30,556 bases of DNA, from positions 1 to 30,556 of the forward strand of contig CAYJWS010000007.1 of assembly GCA_964373925.1 (NCBI GenBank). Reading direction: 5' to 3'. This DNA comes from CAYJWS01 sp964373925. GTDB taxonomy: Bacteria > Patescibacteriota > Patescibacteriia > Buchananbacterales > GWA2-38-13. Under the pieces are notes generated by a model, which was not told the DNA's origin, searched no databases, and saw only the letters and a list, made by a program, of their open reading frames with translations. Every line of letters begins with the position of its first letter. Position 1 is the stretch's first letter. Both the position numbers and the translations under genes were made by a program. Below are positions 21,279 through 26,782 of this stretch, piece after piece.

Positions 21279-23201
21279 ATGAATAGAAATTTAAAAAAGC
21301 TTAAAGAAAAATCTCTTAAGGATTTCGAGAAAAATCTTGAAAACAATATAGGAAAAATATATAACAATCAAGACGGAGAAATCTCCGATTTTTCAAAAAT
21401 CAACAAGAAAAAAACCAATTGGATAAAAAAAATACTCATTATCCAGTTTATAGCTTTTATATTTTTATTTGCGATTTTGGCCTCCATTCTTTATCTGAAC
21501 GGCAATGCTAGGGAAGATAATTCAAGTGTAGACATAGAATTTGAAATGCCACAAGACATTTCTTCCGGCAATGAAACGCGATTTGTTCTCGTATATAAAA
21601 ATAAAGAAAGTATTACATTACGAGACGTCGAGCTCGTTTTGCACTATCCTAAGGGATTTGAATTTTTAGCGGCAGAGCCGATGCCCTCAAATCAATATAA
21701 CGATATCTGGAAAATAGGCGATCTTGTCCGCGGAGAAGAAGGGAGAATTATTGTAAGAGCGAGGGTTATAGGAGAAGTGGGGGGGCTTGTCACGCTCAAC
21801 GCGTCATTGTCATATACTCCTGAAAATTTCAGCTCTCCGTTCAAAAAGCTTTTTACTTCGCAAACGAGCCAAATAACAACATCTATTCTCCTGGTGAATA
21901 TTGATGGTCCCATAAAAGTTATTCCGAATCAAAAAGTTTTATACTCCATTCATTATAAAAACGCCTCAAATGCAGACTTGATGAATATAAAGATAGAAGC
22001 GCAGTATCCAGAGGGATTTAGATTGGATTCTTCTCAGCCGCAGGTTACCAAGATACCCACTCTCAACGCTTCTGAAATTTCAAATAAAGACGCGAAGGTT
22101 AACAATATATGGGTTTTGCCGATTCTCCTGAAAGGAGAAGAGGGAAGCATTAACATCGAGGGAGAATATAAAAATATAGAGATTGACACAAGCATTTTCC
22201 TTATTCGTATTGGAATAATTTCTGATTTGGACCAATTTTTAGTGTATAATGAAAAGAAGATTGACCTTGAGATTATTAATCCAGGGCTTTCTCTTGAGCT
22301 TACGGTAAACGCGTCTAAAGACGATACCTCGGCGAACTTTTCTGATACACTCAATTATTCAATTATTTATAAAAATCTTGGGAAAAAAAATCTTTATAAT
22401 ACCGTGGTTAACGTAAAAATTGACTCCGACGTAATTGATTGGGATACTGTTATTGACAAAAATTTTGGCAGAAGAGAAAAGAATGTTATTTATTGGGATA
22501 GTAATTCCGTACCGGAACTCTCACTTGTAAAGCCACTTGATGAAGGAACTATTAATTTTTCGGTAAAAATAAAGGATCTTCAAAAGGTAAACCTTCAAAA
22601 AGACGATTTGAAGACGCTCTCTCGCGCCGAGGCTTCTATTACTAAAATTGACGATCTAGAAACTCAGATAAAAATTTCTTCAAAAACCGTAACGAGCATT
22701 ATAAACAGCGACCTGGAGCTAAGGGTTCAGGGAAGGTATTTCAATGATGATAATATCGCGGTGGGACAAGGGCAACTACCGCCAGAAGTAAATCAAAAAA
22801 CCACATTTAGGATATACTGGAATCTTTCCAATAATCTGCACGAAGTGTCTGATGTGCAGGTTAAAACGATATTATCTTCTGATGCGCGATGGGAGGATAA
22901 GTTTTCCAGCACGGCTGGCCAGCTTGTCTATGATGGCACTGATCACACGGTCATTTGGAAAATAGCAAAGATACTTCCCAATAAAACTTTTGAAGATTTT
23001 GAAGCATGGTTTGATATTTCTATCACTCCAAAAGAAGATATGATAGGAAAACTCATGCTCTTGACTGCAGATACAAGCCTAACGGCAAAAGACAATATAA
23101 CGCATTCAGGAATATCACATTTATCAAGAAGCGTTACGACGAATCTTGAAGATGATCCTTTTGGAGGAGGAAGAGGTCTTGTCATAGGAGGTTCTCAGTA
23201 A
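21279..23201 (+). CDS. Single-pass membrane protein with DUF11-like extracytoplasmic repeats
   Basis: A 640-aa protein. A charged cytoplasmic tail (1-48) precedes one helix (about 51-73, IIQFIAFIFLFAILASILYL) and a long outside part of beta-sandwich repeats. Each repeat shows phrases of the DUF11 / conserved-repeat type: FVLVYKNKESITLRDVELVL, then HYPKGFEF; YSIHYKNASNADLMNIKIEA, then QYPEGFRL; YSIIYKNLGKKNLYNTVVNV. Such repeats are Ig-like modules of cell-surface proteins. The C-terminus is Gly-rich (FGGGRGLVIGGSQ). It begins 2 nt after the DUF4012 gene. It is probably a surface partner of that protein; binding partner and enzymatic activity are unknown. Confidence 0.82.
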   Translation: MNRNLKKLKEKSLKDFEKNLENNIGKIYNNQDGEISDFSKINKKKTNWIKKILIIQFIAFIFLFAILASILYLNGNAREDNSSVDIEFEMPQDISSGNETRFVLVYKNKESITLRDVELVLHYPKGFEFLAAEPMPSNQYNDIWKIGDLVRGEEGRIIVRARVIGEVGGLVTLNASLSYTPENFSSPFKKLFTSQTSQITTSILLVNIDGPIKVIPNQKVLYSIHYKNASNADLMNIKIEAQYPEGFRLDSSQPQVTKIPTLNASEISNKDAKVNNIWVLPILLKGEEGSINIEGEYKNIEIDTSIFLIRIGIISDLDQFLVYNEKKIDLEIINPGLSLELTVNASKDDTSANFSDTLNYSIIYKNLGKKNLYNTVVNVKIDSDVIDWDTVIDKNFGRREKNVIYWDSNSVPELSLVKPLDEGTINFSVKIKDLQKVNLQKDDLKTLSRAEASITKIDDLETQIKISSKTVTSIINSDLELRVQGRYFNDDNIAVGQGQLPPEVNQKTTFRIYWNLSNNLHEVSDVQVKTILSSDARWEDKFSSTAGQLVYDGTDHTVIWKIAKILPNKTFEDFEAWFDISITPKEDMIGKLMLLTADTSLTAKDNITHSGISHLSRSVTTNLEDDPFGGGRGLVIGGSQ

Positions 23202-23268
23202 ATTGTTTTATTGTTTCATTGCCACATGGTTACATGGCTTGAACGATACAATGAAACAGTGAGACAAT
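23202..23268. repeat. Inverted repeat before tgt
   Basis: ATTGTTTTATTGTTTCATTG (23202-23221) pairs with CAATGAAACAGTGAGACAAT (23249-23268), with three mismatches that become G-U pairs in RNA. An inner CCACATGG/CATGG lies between. There is no T-run. It fills the whole gap between the two genes. Confidence 0.6.
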
Positions 23269-23292
23269 GAGGCAATAGATGTGTTGTGTAAT

Positions 23293-24429
23293 ATGAAAAA
23301 TAATTTTGGTATTATTAAAAAATCAAAAATTTCAAAAGCGCGTTTAAGCGAGCTTAGAACGGCACACGGTATCATACATGGGCCTTTTTTTATGACTATC
23401 GCGACTCGCGGGGCGGTGAAGAATGTTTCCGTTGATGAGATGAAACATCTTGGCGCGGAAATTATTCTATCAAATACCTATCATCTATTATTAAGGCCAG
23501 GGGTTGCATTAATGAAAAAATATAATGGGTTGCATAATTTTATGAACTGGAATGGTCCAATCCTAACCGATTCAGGCGGATATCAGGTGTTTTCTTTGGG
23601 TAAACATAGAAAAATAACAGAACAAGGAGTGCGATTTAACGATCCGCAAAATGGAAATTCTTATTTTCTTTCTCCAGAATCTGCGATACGAATACAAAAT
23701 ATTATCGGATCAGATATCATGATGTCGCTTGACGAATGCCCTCCATATCCAGCTTCCGAGTCCTATGCGAAAGAAAGCCTCATGCGAACCACTCGATGGG
23801 CGATGCGATGTAAAAAAGAAATTGCAAAAATTAAAAAAAATAATACGAAAGCAAGAAAACGGCTCTTATTCGGAATCATTCAAGGAAGCGTGTACGAAAA
23901 TTTAAGGAAAGAAAGCGCGCGAGCTATTACAAAACTCAATCTAGACGGCTACGCTATAGGAGGTGTTGCCGTTGGAGAGCCAAGGGAAGCAATGAAACAA
24001 GTGCTTCATTGGGTCATTCCCATATTGCCTGAAAATAAACCAAGGTATCTTATGGGTTTAGGAAAGCCGGACGAAATAGTATATGCAACAAAAGAGGGGA
24101 TTGACATGTTTGACTGCGTCATACCTACGCGCGAGGCTCGGCATGGCAGGCTGTACATTTGGGATGAAAAAGTAACGCTTCAATCATGGTTGAAAAATCC
24201 AAATAAGAAAAATTTTTATTACACAATTGATATAGGTAAATCAAAATTTTCCCAAGACCTTTCGCCCATAAATAAAGATGGGCTTGCAATGTACAGCAAG
24301 GCATATCTGCATCATCTATTCAGGACAAACGAAGGCTTGGGATTGAGGCTCGCGTCTCTTCATAATATTTCCTTTTACCTTGAGCTTATGAAAAAGATAA
24401 GAAGTTGCATAAAGAAAAATGAGATATAA
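23293..24429 (+). CDS. tgt: tRNA-guanine transglycosylase, lacking the zinc cysteines
   Basis: A 378-aa TIM-barrel enzyme that swaps G34 for preQ1 in queuosine tRNAs. Visible motifs are SNTYHLLLRPG, TDSGGYQVFSLG with Asp93, GGVAVGEP, YLMGLGKPDEI and nucleophile Asp274 in FDCVIPTREARHG. The C-terminal zinc site (CxCxxC...H) should fall just before the AYLHHLF motif; here it reads LSPINKDGLAMYSKAYLHHL, with no Cys and a shortened loop. The His in LASLHN remains. Start ATG 23293 is preferred over in-frame GTG 23281. No preQ1 synthesis genes are in the window, so the base may be salvaged. No SD is visible. Confidence 0.92.
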   Translation: MKNNFGIIKKSKISKARLSELRTAHGIIHGPFFMTIATRGAVKNVSVDEMKHLGAEIILSNTYHLLLRPGVALMKKYNGLHNFMNWNGPILTDSGGYQVFSLGKHRKITEQGVRFNDPQNGNSYFLSPESAIRIQNIIGSDIMMSLDECPPYPASESYAKESLMRTTRWAMRCKKEIAKIKKNNTKARKRLLFGIIQGSVYENLRKESARAITKLNLDGYAIGGVAVGEPREAMKQVLHWVIPILPENKPRYLMGLGKPDEIVYATKEGIDMFDCVIPTREARHGRLYIWDEKVTLQSWLKNPNKKNFYYTIDIGKSKFSQDLSPINKDGLAMYSKAYLHHLFRTNEGLGLRLASLHNISFYLELMKKIRSCIKKNEI

Positions 24430-24459
24430 TATTACTTGAAAAAAGGCTAACTGATTGAT

Positions 24460-24480
24460 CCCCCGAAAACTTTCTGGGGG
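24460..24480. repeat. REP-like palindrome after tgt
   Basis: CCCCCGAAAACTTTCTGGGGG, a slightly decayed copy of the CCCCGAAAGCTTTCGGGG family. It lies about 30 nt after the tgt stop with no T-run. Confidence 0.6.
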
Positions 24481-24525
24481 TGGCAAGCAGTGCGGTAACC
24501 ATTCTTTTATGTCAAGGTGTTAAAA

Positions 24526-24554
24526 TTGACATTATCTTTCAAATTTATTACAAT
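24526..24554 (+). promoter_or_regulatory. Promoter of the 89-aa zinc-ribbon gene
   Basis: A perfect TTGACA (24526-24531), 17 bp, then TACAAT (24549-24554). Predicted start near 24561, giving a leader of about 70 nt. Confidence 0.72.
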
Positions 24555-24581
24555 CAAACCGTTGTCAACTTAGGTTATTTT

Positions 24582-24589
24582 GCTCTTTA
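24582..24589 (+). promoter_or_regulatory. boxA-like element in the 89-aa gene leader
   Basis: TGCTCTTTAAAA, which matches E. coli rrn boxA (TGCTCTTTAACA) at 11 of 12 positions, about 21 nt after the predicted start and 42 nt before ATG. It is the best match in the window. Confidence 0.55.
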
Positions 24590-24631
24590 AAAATATTTTT
24601 TTAAAACATTGGTTTTTCACGGAGGGAATGC

Positions 24632-24901
24632 ATGGAAGATGCCGATACTATTCTTTGTGTAAGAATAGAAGATGGTTTTTTTGTTGTAACCGGATCAATA
24701 AAAAGAAAATGTGATACATGCGGCGCTCAAGTATGGTTTAGTCCATCCGCATTGCAGCATGAAAAAAGCCGCACATTAAGGATTCTTTGCGTACCATGCG
24801 GTAAGAAAGAGATAGGAATTGAAGAATTTAAAAAAATAATGCCTTATCCCGGGCAGATCAAAGAGATAATTATTTTTCTGAAAAGCCAAAGACTGAATTA
24901 A
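24632..24901 (+). CDS. Small zinc-ribbon protein
   Basis: An 89-aa protein. Two Cys pairs, Cys27/Cys30 (CDTCGAQVWFSPSA) and Cys53/Cys56 (CVPCG), are spaced as in a single treble-clef or ribbon zinc site. No membrane segment is present. SD GGAGGG lies about 5 nt before the ATG. It has its own consensus promoter and the best boxA-like leader element in the window. The product is not assigned to a named family; small zinc ribbons with VWFSPS between the pairs occur in various bacteria and phages. The 200-aa gene downstream also has two CxxC pairs, so they may be functionally linked. Confidence 0.7.
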   Translation: MEDADTILCVRIEDGFFVVTGSIKRKCDTCGAQVWFSPSALQHEKSRTLRILCVPCGKKEIGIEEFKKIMPYPGQIKEIIIFLKSQRLN

Positions 24902-24949
24902 TGATAATAGTGAGGGCGTTTTCTATCCAATGCCCTGGCAACTCTTTGT

Positions 24950-24955
24950 TATAAT
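24950..24955 (+). promoter_or_regulatory. -10 box of the 200-aa gene
   Basis: TATAAT (in GTTATAATATG) with no clear -35. Predicted start near 24962 leaves a leader of about 95 nt. Confidence 0.45.
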
Positions 24956-24970
24956 ATGATAATGAGATGG

Positions 24971-25026
24971 GATATGCCACGCGTCTGGCTAAGGTAGAAA
25001 AGTATATCGCCAAGAACTTGTAGTTC
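24971..25026 (+). promoter_or_regulatory. Possible structured leader of the 200-aa gene
   Basis: GATAT (24971-24975) can pair with ATATC (25004-25008), enclosing a GCCA/TGGC hairpin (24976-24989). A second hairpin GAAC/GTTC (25014-25026) lies just before the SD region. No match to a known riboswitch class was recognised, and the stems are short. Confidence 0.25.
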
Positions 25027-25057
25027 CCCAACAATGTATTACATCAGGAGGTGCATT

Positions 25058-25660
25058 ATGCCCGATATGAGGTTCACGGGATTCAGCCAATGTCCGAAAT
25101 GCGGGGAAAAATCAGAGATACTTGAAGTAACAAGTATGCCATTTCCCGAAGAAGAGATTGTAAGCACAAGAGAAAGATGCACTCAGTGCAATTTTAATCT
25201 TGAGATAGGTAATTTTTCAAGCAATGCTACAACAGCTTTTGATGAAACAGTTCGACGTGAAAAACAAAGAAAAAATGTTAAGAAAGTTGTTGACGAGTTG
25301 AGAGAGATGATTACTGCCTACCAAGAAAGAGGGATAAGGCCGGATATAAATGGAGTGAAAAGCGCGATTCAGGGGCGTTCACAAAAAGATATTTTCCATC
25401 TGTATGTGATGCTTCGTGAACTCAAGAAAACCCCCGTGGGTACTATTTGTTATGATGGCCTTGCGGAGTTGCAAAAAAGGATAGAGTATAGACGCCCTTT
25501 CAATGATCACATGGCAGATTGGTACGATAATGAAATACGAGCTGAACTTCGTGGGCCGCCATCTCCCATTGAGTTTGTGATTGATCATATTATAGAATTT
25601 GTGAAAATGCTAGAAAGCGAAATGTATCAGCAGAAAAAAATCTCACCGACATCTTTTTAA
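25058..25660 (+). CDS. Hypothetical protein with N-terminal zinc ribbon
   Basis: A 200-aa protein. The N-terminus has Cys12/Cys15 (CPKCG) and Cys41/Cys44 (CTQCN), a zinc ribbon similar to many nucleic-acid-binding small domains. Residues 60-200 are polar and helical (KNVKKVVDELREMITAYQER and later IDHIIEFVKMLESEMYQQ) with no known family recognised. SD AGGAGG lies 7 nt before ATG 25058; an upstream in-frame ATG at 25034 has no SD and is rejected. A strong terminator follows. The leader is long and may be structured. The function is unknown; regulatory or RNA-binding is one guess. Confidence 0.7.
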   Translation: MPDMRFTGFSQCPKCGEKSEILEVTSMPFPEEEIVSTRERCTQCNFNLEIGNFSSNATTAFDETVRREKQRKNVKKVVDELREMITAYQERGIRPDINGVKSAIQGRSQKDIFHLYVMLRELKKTPVGTICYDGLAELQKRIEYRRPFNDHMADWYDNEIRAELRGPPSPIEFVIDHIIEFVKMLESEMYQQKKISPTSF

Positions 25661-25690
25661 ATGTAGATTACAATACCTAAAAAACAAAGC

Positions 25691-25726
25691 AAATCGGCTC
25701 CGAATTTTCAGAGCCGATTTTTTATT
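25691..25726 (+). terminator. Terminator of the 200-aa gene
   Basis: A perfect 10-bp stem AAATCGGCTC (25691-25700) / GAGCCGATTT (25711-25720) with a 10-nt loop, followed by TTTATTTT. Confidence 0.9.
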
Positions 25727-25754
25727 TTCAGGTTTAATGTTGCAAGGAATGGGT

Positions 25755-25783
25755 TTGACATAATTATATAATTCAGATAAAAT
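25755..25783 (+). promoter_or_regulatory. Promoter of the 139-aa gene
   Basis: TTGACA (25755-25760), 17 bp, then TAAAAT (25778-25783). Predicted start near 25790, giving a leader of about 49 nt. Confidence 0.7.
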
Positions 25784-25814
25784 TCCCTTGAGGATTTTTT
25801 TGTTAAAAGTTTTA

Positions 25815-25826
25815 TGTTCATTAACA
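25815..25826 (+). promoter_or_regulatory. Weak boxA-like element in the 139-aa gene leader
   Basis: TGTTCATTAACA differs from E. coli boxA TGCTCTTTAACA at two positions. It is about 25 nt after the predicted start and 12 nt before ATG, with AAAGGAG between. It is weaker than the other six. Confidence 0.3.
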
Positions 25827-25838
25827 GAAAGGAGCAAC

Positions 25839-26258
25839 ATGGCGACCTTGGCTGAAGCGAGACGAGAAGCTGTAGTACTTTGTACGAGAGAAATCGGTAA
25901 TTATTCAAACGTAATTTCAGTCTTATCTCTCTATAGTCAACAACAAGATACATCACCAAATGAGCTTAATGAGTTTCTTAAGGACGAAGTAGAATTCCTT
26001 GCAAAAATTCTTTTAGCCTTAATTGACGTGAGTAGATCGGTAAGAAGTTTTGCGTATGCTCAAGAACGGTATGAATATGAGAGCGGTGTGCGTGATTCCC
26101 TAGATAAAGGCGGTCATACCGGATATGGTCGCGATAATGATTATTCGCAGAATGTTGTTTCTGCACAAGAAGAGTTAAAAAAATCTGATACGAAGCTCAA
26201 AGAGCTCTATTGTGGTTTTCTTAAAGTCTTGCAAGCACGATTGGCAGTGAAGACCTAA
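25839..26258 (+). CDS. Hypothetical protein, mostly helical
   Basis: A 139-aa protein of no recognised family. The N-terminus (MATLAEARREAVVLCTREIG) and C-terminus (AQEELKKSDTKLKELYCGFL) look like long amphipathic helices around a Gly/Asp-rich loop (DKGGHTGYGRDNDYS). Two Cys are present but not as a zinc motif. The start is ATG 25839 with AAAGGAG 5 nt upstream; an in-frame ATG at 25788 lies at the predicted transcription start and lacks an SD. It is a monocistronic unit with its own consensus promoter and a strong terminator. A helical-bundle scaffold or small regulator is possible; nothing more can be said. Confidence 0.65.
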   Translation: MATLAEARREAVVLCTREIGNYSNVISVLSLYSQQQDTSPNELNEFLKDEVEFLAKILLALIDVSRSVRSFAYAQERYEYESGVRDSLDKGGHTGYGRDNDYSQNVVSAQEELKKSDTKLKELYCGFLKVLQARLAVKT

Positions 26259-26275
26259 TAAAGTCTTAAAAAGAA

Positions 26276-26314
26276 CTACCCCGCAGCAGGTTGACGGGGT
26301 AGTTTATTTTTTTT
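26276..26314 (+). terminator. Terminator of the 139-aa gene
   Basis: A perfect 8-bp stem CTACCCCG (26276-26283) / CGGGGTAG (26295-26302) followed by TTTATTTTTTTT. Confidence 0.92.
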
Positions 26315-26365
26315 AGCGAATGAAGAGTCAGGGTAAGTGGAAGTGCCAAATATTTAAAAATATGG

Positions 26366-26371
26366 TATAAT
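26366..26371 (+). promoter_or_regulatory. -10 box of the membrane protein-ClpC operon
   Basis: A perfect TATAAT with a weak -35 (GTGCCA, 17 bp upstream). Predicted start near 26378, about 18 nt before ATG 26396. Confidence 0.45.
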
Positions 26372-26395
26372 GAAATCATACTATTTATATTTTTA

Positions 26396-26779
26396 ATGAG
26401 TAAGATTCATCAAAATATCGTATTTCTTTCTCTAAGGTTTATAGCCGTAGATCTCATTACGGATTTTTTGTATTGGCCGATATGGTGGTATTCAAGAGGA
26501 TTGGTTTATTTCATGAAATTTTCACTTGGGCAAATATTTCAAGAAGAAAGAAAAATTGGGCTTGCCGTATGGGCGAAAAATATTTTCAAGCCGATGTTCG
26601 CGCAAAATGACTGGCAGGGGAGAATAATAAGTTTTTGTATGCGTATTATTATGATTGTTATAAAATCCGCTCAATTTGCGGCATGGATTCTCCTTCAATG
26701 CATATTTTTACTACTGTATGTATTTTTACCAATTATCGCGATTTTTCAGATTTTTACCTATGTGTTTGAATTATTCTAA
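26396..26779 (+). CDS. Hypothetical integral membrane protein
   Basis: A 127-aa protein with at least three hydrophobic segments: about 7-40 (FLSLRFIAVDLITDFLYWPI and on), about 77-98 and about 99-127 (CIFLLLYVFLPIIAIFQIFT), separated by a charged loop (EERKIGLAVWAKN). No family is recognised. No SD is present. Its stop is 3 nt before the membrane ClpC-like gene, so the two are co-translated, and the product is a good candidate for a membrane partner or adaptor of that ATPase; this is inferred only from adjacency. Confidence 0.72.
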   Translation: MSKIHQNIVFLSLRFIAVDLITDFLYWPIWWYSRGLVYFMKFSLGQIFQEERKIGLAVWAKNIFKPMFAQNDWQGRIISFCMRIIMIVIKSAQFAAWILLQCIFLLLYVFLPIIAIFQIFTYVFELF

Positions 26780-26782
26780 TAT

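Noticed and set aside
24962..25035. tRNA-like gene in the leader of the 200-aa gene
   Set aside because: No T-loop GTTCRANNC, acceptor stem or CCA-adjacent pairing could be found.
26263..26276. AAAGAAC on the plus strand after the 139-aa gene as a minus-strand boxA
   Set aside because: The minus-strand sequence is GTTCTTTT, not the motif, and no minus-strand gene or promoter is placed to use it.
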